Of a stretch of 64,000 bases of DNA, positions 44,400 to 53,456 are shown piece by piece (positions within the stretch are counted from its first letter, which is position 1; every line of letters starts with the position of its first letter). Origin of the DNA: JAUUSJ01 sp964439395. GTDB taxonomy: Bacteria; Bacillota; Clostridia; Lachnospirales; Lachnospiraceae. The notes beneath the pieces are model-generated. The model made no database searches, was not told the origin of the DNA, and worked only from the letters and a program-made list of their open reading frames with translations. The position numbers and the translations under genes were made by a program. Location of the stretch: NCBI GenBank assembly GCA_964439395.1, contig CAYTNV010000013.1, forward strand, positions 1 to 64,000. Reading direction: 5' to 3'.

Positions 44400-45060
44400 T
44401 TACATTTACTACATTTTAAATTTTATTTTTATTTTTTATTACATTTACTACATCAATTATCCACAAGTTCCACAGTTTCCACAATTCTTTGATGTAGTTA
44501 ATGTAGTTAATTTTTTAAATTAATTTTAAAATGTAGTAGATGTATTTATTTTTTTAAATTTATTTTTATATTTATCTACATTTACTACATTTTAATTTTA
44601 ATTTTTATTTTTTACTACATTTACTACATTAGTTATCCACAAGTTCCACAATTTCCACAATTTTTTGATGTAGTTAATGTATCTAATTTTTTAAATTAAT
44701 TTTAAAATGTAGTAGATGTATTTATTTTTTAAAACTTATTTTAATATTTAACTACATTTACTACATTTTAATTTTAATTTTTATTTTTTACTACATTTAC
44801 TACATTAGTTATCCACAAGTTCCACAGTTTCCACAGTTTTTTCTTCTTCTAACCCCCTTTTTCGTCCCAAATTGATGTAGATAATGTAGTTATTTTTTTA
44901 AATTTATTTTTAAATGTAATAGATATAATAAATATTTTAAAATAATTTTTAATTTTAATTACATTTACTACATTTTAATTTTAATTTTTATTTTTTTACT
45001 ACATTTACTACACTTTTATTCAAGATTTTTGATGTAAATAATGTAGATAAATTTTAAAAA
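44400..45060. repeat. 176-bp repeats with inverted iterons and triple DnaA-type nonamers (origin-like)
   Basis: TTATCCACA occurs at 44457-44465, 44633-44641 and 44809-44817, exactly 176 bp apart. Each is followed without gap by AGTTCCACA and (G/A)TTTCCACA. Between clusters, forward iterons (ATGTAGTTA) face inverted ones (ACATTTACTACAT), giving arms of about 53 bp. The first two units are nearly identical; the third diverges after its nonamers. This has the parts of a replication origin: initiator boxes, iterons and a very AT-rich stretch that could melt. Confidence 0.8.
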
Positions 45061-45130
45061 AATATAATAAATAGTAATTAGATTTATTTCTATATATTCA
45101 AATAAACTCCGTAACTCTTCTAATAATAAA

Positions 45131-45170
45131 AAAAGAAATGATATCATCGTTTTTTGATATCATTTCTTTT
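45131..45170. terminator. Terminator of the lipid kinase gene at 45221
   Basis: AAAAGAAATGATATCA (45131-45146) pairs perfectly with TGATATCATTTCTTTT (45155-45170), with A and T runs on the two sides. Confidence 0.85.
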
Positions 45171-45220
45171 TTGAAAATATTTCCATAATTAAGTTTCAAT
45201 TTAATGAAATATACCGAGAA

Positions 45221-46141
45221 TTATCCCACAATAAAAGACAATTTTTTTCTTGAAATCCACATATTACTCTGCTTTTGAATTCCCTGCTCTTCCCCATCAG
45301 TATGAATAGCTACCTTCCTATTTGATATAATCTTAATCTTTTTACATCGGAAAATATATACTCCCTTTACCTCCATATGTTCCCCCTTAAATAATTTTTT
45401 TAAGGCAATGATCAGTCTTGGAAGTGGTAGCTTCTCACAGACACAGATATCCAAATATCTATCTTCTGGATTAGCATCCGGACAAATTGGAAGTCCACCT
45501 CCCTCGTATTTCATATTCATAACCGTCACAAAAAACACCTTTTTATATGTCCGAATTACCTTTCCATCCATTATAATTTTTGCTGCGAATGGCTTCAATG
45601 TAACTATCTGCTTCAGCGCAATAAATAAATAGGTAAGTTTGCCTAACTTCACCTTATTCAATATATCCTTTATTTTAGAATGCATAGCTTCATGGCAAAC
45701 TGCTGCGTCAAATCCCATTCCTGCTGAGACAAGAAACGACTGTCTTCCCCTCTCTTGATTATATGCCATACCAATATCAATTTTTCGAATCTTCGTGGGC
45801 TTTAAAATACAATCTAAAATTTTTGTTGGCGCTTCACTCAATTTTAGAGCTCTCGCCATATCATTTGCTGAGCCAGTCGGTATATATCCAAATAAAATGG
45901 TATCTAAATTTTCTAACCCATTTATCACTTCATTTACCGTTCCATCTCCACCTACTGCCACAACTGTACAAGGGGCATAATTCACAGAAATATCTCTCGC
46001 AAGCTTAGTGGCATGTCCTCTCCACATTGTAAAATATACTTTAAACTCAACTTTTTCATTTTGTAATTTCTTATATAATTGCTTCCAAATCTTCATCCCT
46101 TTTTGAGAACTAGCATTTGGATTTACAATAAAATGATACAT
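45221..46141 (-). CDS. YegS/DagK family lipid kinase, second copy
   Basis: 306 residues. 'YHFIVNPNASSQKGMKIWKQL', quoted in part, 'VVAVGGDGTVNEVINGLENL' and 'LFGYIPTGSANDMARALKLS' mark the DAGK domain, and the C-terminal half has 'YEGGGLPICPDANPEDRYLDI', quoted in part. The 'IPTGSAND' motif and the overall length fit the diacylglycerol kinase-like group. It differs clearly from the copy at 24173-25099 and the two may use different lipids. Confidence 0.85.
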   Translation of the reverse strand: MYHFIVNPNASSQKGMKIWKQLYKKLQNEKVEFKVYFTMWRGHATKLARDISVNYAPCTVVAVGGDGTVNEVINGLENLDTILFGYIPTGSANDMARALKLSEAPTKILDCILKPTKIRKIDIGMAYNQERGRQSFLVSAGMGFDAAVCHEAMHSKIKDILNKVKLGKLTYLFIALKQIVTLKPFAAKIIMDGKVIRTYKKVFFVTVMNMKYEGGGLPICPDANPEDRYLDICVCEKLPLPRLIIALKKLFKGEHMEVKGVYIFRCKKIKIISNRKVAIHTDGEEQGIQKQSNMWISRKKLSFIVG

Positions 46142-46221
46142 CTGCTCTCCCTCATTTCCATTATCATATTATTTTTAAATTTTTCTCTCCATCTCTCGCC
46201 CATATGCTACCTGTCTAATAT

Positions 46222-46842
46222 CTAAATAAAATACTCAATCGTTTTCTCTGGAGTTAGTTTTGTCTTCTCATTATACACAATAACCGCTTCTCTCTTCTCC
46301 TTTTCTCCGAGTGAATATAATTCCTCCGTCACTCGATTAAAATAGGAGAATGGAACAATTCGATTATACTGTGTAGGATGTTCTAGTGTCACAACTACAT
46401 CTTCTCCCTCAAATTGTTCTGTATCATAGTAAGGATCAAACATCAAAATTTTTTCATCTTTTTCTCCCGTAAGTAATACATAATGTTCTACATCATAAAA
46501 TAATCGAACAACTACAACTCCCCCTCTTCTCAATGCATCATTAATTAAACTATCTTTTCCGATAAACACAGTTTCTCCTGATAAATATTGACTTGAAATT
46601 GACATCTGGCCAAGTTTTCCAAACCGATCCAGCCAGCTACTCAAAAACATCATTGCCGCACAAGAGGTTCCGCTCTTTCCAGGGCTTCCTTCCGCTCCAT
46701 AGCAGTCTAAGCAGTATAACATAATATTTCTAATAATCTCTGGCAGTATCTCTTCTCTCTCAAATAAATAGCTTATAGCATTTAGCATCGCTGTCGGGCC
46801 ACAGTCATACTCTGATATCTGATAATGCAATGGATTTTTCAT
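46222..46842 (-). CDS. C39-like papain-fold protein, cytoplasmic and stand-alone
   Basis: 206 residues with the catalytic pattern of C39-type cysteine peptidases: 'SEYDCGPTAMLNAISYL' (Cys14), 'DVEHYVLLTG' (His) and 'MFDPYYD' (Asp). It lacks a signal peptide and has no ABC exporter domain, so it is not a bacteriocin-processing transporter. No peptide precursor is visible nearby. GAAGGAGAGGAAG precedes the ATG. The next gene downstream is a lipid kinase 80 bases away. Substrate unknown. Confidence 0.75.
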   Translation of the reverse strand: MKNPLHYQISEYDCGPTAMLNAISYLFEREEILPEIIRNIMLYCLDCYGAEGSPGKSGTSCAAMMFLSSWLDRFGKLGQMSISSQYLSGETVFIGKDSLINDALRRGGVVVVRLFYDVEHYVLLTGEKDEKILMFDPYYDTEQFEGEDVVVTLEHPTQYNRIVPFSYFNRVTEELYSLGEKEKREAVIVYNEKTKLTPEKTIEYFI

Positions 46843-46979
46843 TTGCTTCCTCTCCTTCCCTTTTCACTAGTATTTATCATACCACATTCTTCTTTTTTAT
46901 AACAGAAAAAATACCTATCTCTTCAAGAATCTACATCATTCTCAAAAAAATTGATTTCCATGTCATACTAGCTTCACTA

Positions 46980-47009
46980 TTGACAAAATAAAAGAACCTA
47001 TATTATAAT
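46980..47009 (+). promoter_or_regulatory. Consensus promoter upstream of yitT
   Basis: TTGACA (46980-46985), 18-bp spacer, TATAAT (47004-47009), predicted start near 47016. Confidence 0.75.
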
Positions 47010-47022
47010 GAATAGCATAAAG

Positions 47023-47066
47023 AGCAGCTGCGAATTATATTCTTATAGTTTGTAGCTGCTTTTTTA
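47023..47066 (+). terminator. Attenuator-like hairpin 5-50 nt after the yitT promoter
   Basis: AGCAGCT (47023-47029) pairs with AGCTGCT (47054-47060), followed by six T. It would stop transcription after about 50 nt, long before yitT, so it is either an attenuator or the end of a very short RNA. Confidence 0.6.
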
Positions 47067-47139
47067 TATTAAGATATTAATGCTAAAAGATATTTGATGA
47101 TACTAAACCAATTTTAAGTAGAAAATTAGGAGGGATAAG

Positions 47140-48003
47140 ATGAAAAAATACAATTTCAAAGAATTTGGAATGGATGTCTTAGTAGATATAATCGGAGGAA
47201 TTTTAATTGCCGTCGGTTTATACAATTTTGCATTAAATGCTAATTTCCCTGTGGCAGGCTTCTCAGGAATCGCCATTATTTTATATCATCTTATTGGCCT
47301 TCCTGTTGGTATCGGAACAATTCTTTTGAATATTCCAGTTTCAATTTTATGCTATAAATTTTTGGGACGTAATTTTTTCTTAAAGTCAGTGAAATCAATT
47401 ATTATTACTTCTATGTTAATAGACTATATTGCACCACTTTTTCCAGTGTACGAGGGAAGTAGATTTTTAGCTGCCATTTGCATGGGAGTACTATGCGGAG
47501 CTGGTTACGCTATCATTTTTATGCGTAGCTCTTCCACTGGAGGACAGGATTTTATCACTATGTCATTAAAAAAAATATATCCACATCTAAGCATAGGATT
47601 TATTACTTTTTTACTAGATATCATAACAATTATTGTTGGAAGTGTATTAGTATTTAAGGATATAGATGGATTTATATATGGTGTCATTGTAACCTACCTA
47701 ATAGCAATCGTTATGAATAAAATTATGTACGGAATTAATGAAGGTAAGATGACACTTATCGTAACAGAACACGGGCAAGATGTAGCAAATCATATTGCGA
47801 AATATGCTGGAAGAGGTTCCACCCTTCTCCCAGGGCGTGGAAGCTATTCTGGACATTCAAAAGATATTGTCATGTGTGCCTGCAATAATAAACAGATGTA
47901 TTCTATAAAAAAGATGGTACATGAGATCGATCCAAGAGCATTTACAATTATTATGGAATCGAATGAGGTAGTGGGAGAAGGATTTAAGGAAGATATAAAT
48001 TAA
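47140..48003 (+). CDS. YitT family membrane protein (DUF161 + DUF2179)
   Basis: 287 residues. Five or six helices with 'GILIAVGLYNFALNANFPVAGFSGIAI' (read in part) and 'MRSSSTGGQDFITMSLKK', then the cytoplasmic DUF2179 domain ('GRGSTLLPGRGSYSG', 'VMCACNNKQMYSIKKMVHEIDPRAF', quoted in part). The transported substrate of this family is unknown. TTAGGAGG lies eight bases before the ATG. Expression may depend on reading through the upstream hairpin. Confidence 0.9.
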   Translation: MKKYNFKEFGMDVLVDIIGGILIAVGLYNFALNANFPVAGFSGIAIILYHLIGLPVGIGTILLNIPVSILCYKFLGRNFFLKSVKSIIITSMLIDYIAPLFPVYEGSRFLAAICMGVLCGAGYAIIFMRSSSTGGQDFITMSLKKIYPHLSIGFITFLLDIITIIVGSVLVFKDIDGFIYGVIVTYLIAIVMNKIMYGINEGKMTLIVTEHGQDVANHIAKYAGRGSTLLPGRGSYSGHSKDIVMCACNNKQMYSIKKMVHEIDPRAFTIIMESNEVVGEGFKEDIN

Positions 48004-48263
48004 AAAATACCTGCTCCATCCGATTGTTTCTCTCGTCTTCAGCAAAAATTCTTCAATATCTATTTATTGACATTATTCCCCTCTAAAACTAGATGCTTCT
48101 TGCCGCCTATCGCACCAAAGAGACTCACTAATTTAGTTTTAATACAAAAAACTGGCGAAAAATATAAAATTTCAATCAAATATAGTATGAAATCTTTTCA
48201 TAATCATTTATACTTTATCTAAAAAATTTATTTTCCGCCAGCCCTTCGCTCTCTTGACTACAA
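48004..48263. other. Gap between convergent yitT and MFS genes
   Basis: AT-rich. I see no strong terminator hairpin and no gene. Confidence 0.3.
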
Positions 48264-49484
48264 CTAATTCCTTTGAATATTTTTTTTCACATACCACGAT
48301 ACCAAAGCTGCGACAATCGAAGAGAGTAAAAAAATCTGTCCAATATTTAACTGACTGTCCAATAATTGTCCAAATAATATTTGTCCGATGGGAATGGTTC
48401 CAGTTGCCACAGCAGTCGAGAGGGCACTAACACTGCCGAGCATCTGCATTGGAATAATATTTTGCATATAAGTCAAGGTAACAATATTTCCGATGCCAAG
48501 GCAAAACATGATAATCATGCCACCAAGAACCAAAAATAAGATACATAAAATCTCATTCGATGAACAAAGAAAGACAATACTTATAATCACCATCATAATT
48601 GGCATGGGATAATTCCAGCGGTAAATTTTTGACAGTTGAAACCACTTATGGCAACAAGCCACTAAAATCCCACTAATTAACATACCTAAAGTAATAATAC
48701 CTTCACCTATACCGTAAACCTCTGACGAGACATGAAATTCAAGATTCATTACCGTTGGAAAGATTATCGAATTAATCGGAACTATACAAATATTATACAA
48801 TCCATAAGAAAGAATAATTCCTGAAACTACGATATAATTTTTACGTAATGTTTTCCAAGTCGTTTTTATATATGAATAAGAAGATAATAGTTTAATAGTT
48901 TTATTTTCCTTCTTTGGAGGATTTGGTATACGGATAAAATATTCAATCCCTGCAGAAAAAAGGAAGCTACAGGCATTAAAAATAATAATCATCTCAATAT
49001 CCCAAAATCCATACAAGATTCCGGCCAATACTGGTCCAAGAATATTAGAAAGGGAAGAAACCTGGCTAATAAAACTATTGGCAGGAGGTAACTGCTCTGC
49101 TGATACAATTTGTGGCAGACAGGCTGTGACAGCTGGATTATAAAATGTTGAAATAACTGCAAGAATGATAAGAACTATTCCAGCTATCAAAACAGAATCC
49201 ATCCCAAAAATGAGATAAACACTATAACTAAGGAGAAGTACTCCTGAAATACAGTCTAAACAAATCATAATATTTTTTCGATTGAAGCTATCAGCAATTG
49301 TTCCAGATATTGGAGCAAAAAAAACATATGGAAGCATAGATAGCGCTAGTATAGTGCTATAAACCGAAGCACTTCCAGTTAATTCTAATAAGTAAAGTGA
49401 AATGGAAAATCTCTGAATAGCACTGCCAAACAGACTGATAATCTGCCCAACCAAAACAAGCTGAAAATTTCGATTATTTCTCAT
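48264..49484 (-). CDS. MFS exporter, DHA3-like
   Basis: 406 residues with twelve membrane helices. The N-terminal 'GQIISLFGSAIQRFSISLYLLELTGSASVYS' (in part) and the loop 'ISGTIADSFNRKNIMICLD' match the group of multidrug and macrolide/siderophore exporters. It lies 91 bases after the siderophore ABC ATPase gene, so it may belong to the same unit and export a siderophore, or be unrelated. The ribosome site before the ATG is poor. Confidence 0.8.
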   Translation of the reverse strand: MRNNRNFQLVLVGQIISLFGSAIQRFSISLYLLELTGSASVYSTILALSMLPYVFFAPISGTIADSFNRKNIMICLDCISGVLLLSYSVYLIFGMDSVLIAGIVLIILAVISTFYNPAVTACLPQIVSAEQLPPANSFISQVSSLSNILGPVLAGILYGFWDIEMIIIFNACSFLFSAGIEYFIRIPNPPKKENKTIKLLSSYSYIKTTWKTLRKNYIVVSGIILSYGLYNICIVPINSIIFPTVMNLEFHVSSEVYGIGEGIITLGMLISGILVACCHKWFQLSKIYRWNYPMPIMMVIISIVFLCSSNEILCILFLVLGGMIIMFCLGIGNIVTLTYMQNIIPMQMLGSVSALSTAVATGTIPIGQILFGQLLDSQLNIGQIFLLSSIVAALVSWYVKKNIQRN

Positions 49485-49575
49485 ATATTAGTGAACAATC
49501 CATGTACCTCGGATAACCTTTCTCTTTATTTTTTTAACAGAACTCCCAATATACTACAAAAGTAAAGTATATACA

Positions 49576-50379
49576 TTAACAACTATCACGCCCATTCATT
49601 AGCTGATAACTAACACACATCGGTTTCTTAGCCCACGGATCCTCCTTGATATATGCCTTAAGTGAAAATACATCCGCCATCATTTGTTCTGTCATAATTT
49701 CTTCTGGCGTCCCTTTATACATCATCTTTCCCTTTCTCATGGCAATCATCCAATTTGAAAATCTGGCAGCCAAATTCAAATCGTGAATCACAAGTGCAAT
49801 CGTCTTTTTCTGTTTTCTATTTAAATCTTCTAAAAGCTCTAGCACTTCCAATTGATGGGCCATATCCAGATAAGTAGTAGGTTCATCCAAAAGAATTACT
49901 GGTGTATCTTGTGCAAGTGCCATGGCAATCCAAGCCCGCTGGCGCTGTCCTCCTGACAATGCCTCAATATTGCGATTAGCAAACTCCTCCATATGTGTAA
50001 TTTCTAATGCCCATTGGATTCTCTCTCTATCCTCCTTGCGAAGTTTTCCAAATCCTTTCTGATGAGGATAACGACCATAAGCCACTAATTCAGAAACTGT
50101 CAAGCCTGCAGGTGCCTGAGGCGCCTGAGGAAGAATTGCCATCTTTTTTGCAATTTCTACCGTAGGCATCTCAGAAATTCGTTTACCATCTAGCACAATT
50201 TCACCACTGTTAATAGGAAGCATTCTAGAAAGTGCCTTTAAAAGTGTTGACTTTCCACAACCATTAGGTCCTATAATAGATGTAATCTTTCCTTTGGGAA
50301 TCTGCACATCCATAGTCGAAATAATCACATTTTGCTGATATCCTACAGATATGCTCTTTCCCTCCAAAACTGTATTCAT
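49576..50379 (-). CDS. Siderophore/heme ABC importer ATPase (FecE type)
   Basis: 267 residues. Walker A 'GPNGCGKST', Q loop 'AILPQAPQAPAGLTV', signature 'LSGGQRQR', Walker B 'VILLDEPTTYLD', and the H loop in 'LVIHDLNLAARF'. The last gene of the binding protein-permease-permease-ATPase operon, starting 13 bases after the second permease. It powers ferric-siderophore uptake. Confidence 0.93.
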   Translation of the reverse strand: MNTVLEGKSISVGYQQNVIISTMDVQIPKGKITSIIGPNGCGKSTLLKALSRMLPINSGEIVLDGKRISEMPTVEIAKKMAILPQAPQAPAGLTVSELVAYGRYPHQKGFGKLRKEDRERIQWALEITHMEEFANRNIEALSGGQRQRAWIAMALAQDTPVILLDEPTTYLDMAHQLEVLELLEDLNRKQKKTIALVIHDLNLAARFSNWMIAMRKGKMMYKGTPEEIMTEQMMADVFSLKAYIKEDPWAKKPMCVSYQLMNGRDSC

Positions 50380-50392
50380 ACTTCATTCTCCT

Positions 50393-51391
50393 TTATGTTT
50401 TTATCAATAAATACAGAAAATACGGAGCCCCTATTACTGCTGCCACAATTCCTACTGGTATCTCGTTAGGAGAGAGCAGTGTACGGGAAATAATATCCGC
50501 ATAAACCATAAGCGTCGCCCCTGTCAGTACTGTTGCTGGAAGTAAAACTCTGCAGTTTGGTCCGACCAATCTCCTAGCCAAATGTGGACATACTAGTCCC
50601 ACAAAGCTAAGACCTCCTCCTACAGCGCAACAAAGACTAGATATACCAACTGCCATTCCCAAAAGAATTATGGTCTGTCGTGATACATCAATTCCAAGCC
50701 CCGTAGCTGTCTGTCTTCCTAAATTTAATACATTCAAATCTCTTCCTCTGTAAAAAACAAAGCTTACTAAAAGTATAAGTCCTACCAAAAGCATACATAC
50801 ATTAGACCAAGTAGCCCCCCAAATACTGCCAGAAATCCAATTTTGCACAAAGGCATATTCACTATCCGACATTCGAAGCATCAACATAGTAGTAATACTA
50901 GAAACCACTGTTGACATAGCTACACCAATCAATAACAGACGTCTTGGCGACAGGCCCTCACGAGTAACCGCCAAACGATAATCTATAAATGCCGTAGTCA
51001 CAGCCCCCGCAAAAGCAAGTATCGGAAATAATAATGTCGAAGAATTGCTATTGGGAATTAATACTATAAAAAATGCTATAAATAGACCAGCACCTGCATT
51101 TATACCTAAAATACCTGGTTCAGCCATATCGTTTCTTGAAACATTCTGAATCACACATCCAGAAACTGCAAGTCCCACACCTACCAACAGACTGGTCAGG
51201 ACACGTGGAAGTCTAAGATTAATTAACGTATAACGAAGACTCTTCTCTCCTTCTCCCTTTAGGATATCCCATAGCTGCGAAAGAGCAACCTGTCGATATC
51301 CAGCATTCATATCAATCCATATTCCTAAAACAAGTAAAATGGACAGCACTACAAGCACGATAACGATTTTTCTTCTTTTTTGGTTAGTCAA
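50393..51391 (-). CDS. FecCD-type siderophore permease, second
   Basis: 333 residues. I choose a TTG start at 51391, because GGAGGG lies seven bases upstream and it begins at the stop of the first permease; longer frames to 51439 would overlap it. Ten helices with 'LRLPRVLTSLLVGVGLAVSG', 'GILGINAGAGLFIAF' and 'GLSFVGLVCPHLARRLVGPN'. It pairs with the preceding permease. Confidence 0.9.
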   Translation of the reverse strand: MTNQKRRKIVIVLVVLSILLVLGIWIDMNAGYRQVALSQLWDILKGEGEKSLRYTLINLRLPRVLTSLLVGVGLAVSGCVIQNVSRNDMAEPGILGINAGAGLFIAFFIVLIPNSNSSTLLFPILAFAGAVTTAFIDYRLAVTREGLSPRRLLLIGVAMSTVVSSITTMLMLRMSDSEYAFVQNWISGSIWGATWSNVCMLLVGLILLVSFVFYRGRDLNVLNLGRQTATGLGIDVSRQTIILLGMAVGISSLCCAVGGGLSFVGLVCPHLARRLVGPNCRVLLPATVLTGATLMVYADIISRTLLSPNEIPVGIVAAVIGAPYFLYLLIKT

Positions 51392-52400
51392 AATCCTTCC
51401 CTCCTTTCCGTGCAGTCCAGATAAAGAAAGGAACTCCAATTATTGAAAATACAAGACCAATCGGTGTCTCACTAGGGGCATTAATCACACGAGATAAAAT
51501 ATCCGCCACCAGCATGAAAAAGGCACCACCTACCATAGAAGCAGGAATAACAAATCTATAATCCGCTCCTACAAAATACTGCATCACATGTGGAACCATT
51601 AATCCTACAAAAGCCACTGGCCCTGCCAATGCCACCGCTCCACCTGCCAGCAAAAGCACAATCATCAGACAAAAAACTCTAGAGCGCTCCACATCTAACC
51701 CTAATCCTCTAGCTGCGTCCTCACCTAAACTCAGTACAGAAACCTTTCCTGATAAAAAGATAGCAATGATTAAACCCAATCCAATTACTGGTCCTGCCAA
51801 ATAAAGCTGCTTGGCGCGAATTCCAGCCACACCTCCAGCTGTCCAAAAGGTCAAATCATATCCTATATTATAAAAAATAGAGACTGCCTGACTCAAAGAA
51901 GTTAAAAAGATACTAATAGCACTTCCTCCCAAAACTAGTCGAACAGGATCCAATTTCCTATGTTTCATACTCATTAGACAATACAGTAATAACATAGAAG
52001 CCGCTGCTCCCAAAAAAGAAAACAGCACTACACCTGAAAATCCAAGACCTGGCAAAAAAGCTAGGCAAAGAGCTAAAGCAAAGGAAGCTCCCGCATTTAC
52101 CCCTAAAAGTCCAGAGTCAGCCAGAGGATTTTTAGTGACTCCCTGCATAATCGCTCCCGATGAAGCAAAGGCCGCTCCTACCAAAATACATCCAATCGTT
52201 CTAGGAATTCGAAGCTCTCGAATAACGAGCTGCTTATAATCATTCAAATCAGGATGCAAGACAGCACTTAAAATCTGAGCCAATGCAATCTGGGTGCTCC
52301 CAAATAAAACGGAAAACACTGCCGTAACCATAACTACTATACAACCTGCTATGAAAAAAGCCCAAATCCTATATTTTTTCTTTTCACTCATTTCACTCAT
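51384..52400 (-). CDS. FecCD-type siderophore permease, first
   Basis: 338 residues from the ATG at 52400 (AAGGAG five bases upstream, inside the end of the binding-protein gene). Ten helices with 'LRIPRTIGCILVGAAFASSG', 'GLLGVNAGASFALAL' and 'PVAFVGLMVPHVMQYFVGAD'. It forms the membrane channel with the second permease and overlaps its start. Confidence 0.92.
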   Translation of the reverse strand: MSEMSEKKKYRIWAFFIAGCIVVMVTAVFSVLFGSTQIALAQILSAVLHPDLNDYKQLVIRELRIPRTIGCILVGAAFASSGAIMQGVTKNPLADSGLLGVNAGASFALALCLAFLPGLGFSGVVLFSFLGAAASMLLLYCLMSMKHRKLDPVRLVLGGSAISIFLTSLSQAVSIFYNIGYDLTFWTAGGVAGIRAKQLYLAGPVIGLGLIIAIFLSGKVSVLSLGEDAARGLGLDVERSRVFCLMIVLLLAGGAVALAGPVAFVGLMVPHVMQYFVGADYRFVIPASMVGGAFFMLVADILSRVINAPSETPIGLVFSIIGVPFFIWTARKGGKDFD

Positions 52401-52402
52401 CA

Positions 52403-53347
52403 CTACTCCTTAAAGCTACGAAAGAAATCAAGAAAAATGTCCAACTGTTTATTTAGAGTAATGGGATCTCGATGCATAAATGCAATCTGTTCATAAGCAA
52501 GAACTTTTCCATTTTTAACCGCCTCTAGATTATTCCATACTTTGGAATCTTCCACAAAAGAAGAATCTGTATCTGCCAAAACACCATACAGAATAAAATC
52601 ACCAGTATAATCAGGCAACGCTTCCAAAGATACTACTTCATATGTAGTATTACCATCTACCATTTCCTTCTGTACTTTATCTGGTGCTTTCAATTCCCAC
52701 ATATCATAAAGGATAGATGCTCCTCTGGCAAAATGACTGCCCATCGTATAAATTTGCTGTGGCCAAACTTCCACAATAGAAACTGTCTGATCACCCACAA
52801 TTTCTTGAATTTCATCTTTCGCCGCATCTACACGTGCATTGAAATCTGCAATATAGGCTTCTGCTTCGTCGTTTTTTCCCACTAAATCGGCAATATAACG
52901 AAATAGTTCTTCTTCACTGCGTTTTCCATCCTGAATATAAACTGTAGGTGCAATCTCAGAATACTTTTCATAATCTGCTTCCGTAATTGTGATAATCAAA
53001 TCTGGCTCCTTTGCTACAATCATCTCTAAAGAAGTCTCTGCGCTAACCGTATTCAATTCTTGAATTCCCTCCACTTTATCTTCCAAAAATGGATTGGAAA
53101 GGGAGTAAGGAGATGCGATTACTGGCTTCACATCTACAGCCAACAACTCACCCAAATAATAATCCGATACAATTACTTGAGGATTTTCTGGAATTTCCAC
53201 CTCTCCTTTATCCGTTTCCACTACACGCATACGATTAGAGGCTACATCCTCTTGCTTTTCATCTACTTGACTACAACCTACTGCTGCAATCATTAATCCA
53301 ATCACAGCGCAAAATATTGCCAAAGTTCTTCTTCTTCTTTTCTTCAT
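52403..53347 (-). CDS. Ferric-siderophore-binding lipoprotein
   Basis: 314 residues from the ATG at 53347 (GGAAGG six bases upstream; a frame extends to 53371). Basic signal, lipobox 'IAAVGC' with Cys25. The mature part has the two-lobed FecB/FhuD pattern: 'VIVSDYYLGELLAVDVKPV', 'SLEMIVAKEPDLIITI', 'VSIVEVWPQQIYTMG' and 'LEAVKNGKVLAYEQIAFMH'. The first gene of the importer operon, with operator-like repeats upstream. Confidence 0.92.
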   Translation of the reverse strand: MKKRRRRTLAIFCAVIGLMIAAVGCSQVDEKQEDVASNRMRVVETDKGEVEIPENPQVIVSDYYLGELLAVDVKPVIASPYSLSNPFLEDKVEGIQELNTVSAETSLEMIVAKEPDLIITITEADYEKYSEIAPTVYIQDGKRSEEELFRYIADLVGKNDEAEAYIADFNARVDAAKDEIQEIVGDQTVSIVEVWPQQIYTMGSHFARGASILYDMWELKAPDKVQKEMVDGNTTYEVVSLEALPDYTGDFILYGVLADTDSSFVEDSKVWNNLEAVKNGKVLAYEQIAFMHRDPITLNKQLDIFLDFFRSFKE

Positions 53348-53382
53348 ATTTTCCTTCCTTTCATTTATCAATTTGGTGCCAC

Positions 53383-53410
53383 CATACAGTTAGTTTCTGC
53401 TAACTGTATG
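53383..53410. promoter_or_regulatory. 11-bp inverted repeat at the importer transcription start
   Basis: CATACAGTTAG (53383-53393) and CTAACTGTATG (53400-53410) with a 6-base loop, exactly where transcription from the promoter at 53412-53440 should start. It could be a repressor operator or a 5' RNA hairpin. Confidence 0.6.
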
Positions 53411-53411
53411 C

Positions 53412-53440
53412 ATTTTAGCATAGCAAATACTAAAAAACAA
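53412..53440 (-). promoter_or_regulatory. Promoter of the siderophore importer
   Basis: Minus strand: TTGTTT (53440-53435), 17-bp spacer, TAAAAT (53417-53412), 65 bases before the ATG. The -35 is poor, which fits activation from the repeats upstream. Confidence 0.7.
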
Positions 53441-53456
53441 TTATATTTAGAAAATG

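Noticed and set aside
44161..45060. Repeat field as a CRISPR array or a rRNA-type intergenic repeat
   Set aside because: Spacers are repeats themselves, units come in both orientations and carry DnaA boxes; no cas genes.
40049..45220. A complete prophage or integrative element
   Set aside because: No integrase, structural, lysis or conjugation genes and no recognisable attachment repeats.
46222..46842. Bacteriocin processing and export system
   Set aside because: The C39-like gene has no ABC transporter domain and no small precursor with a double-glycine leader is visible around it.
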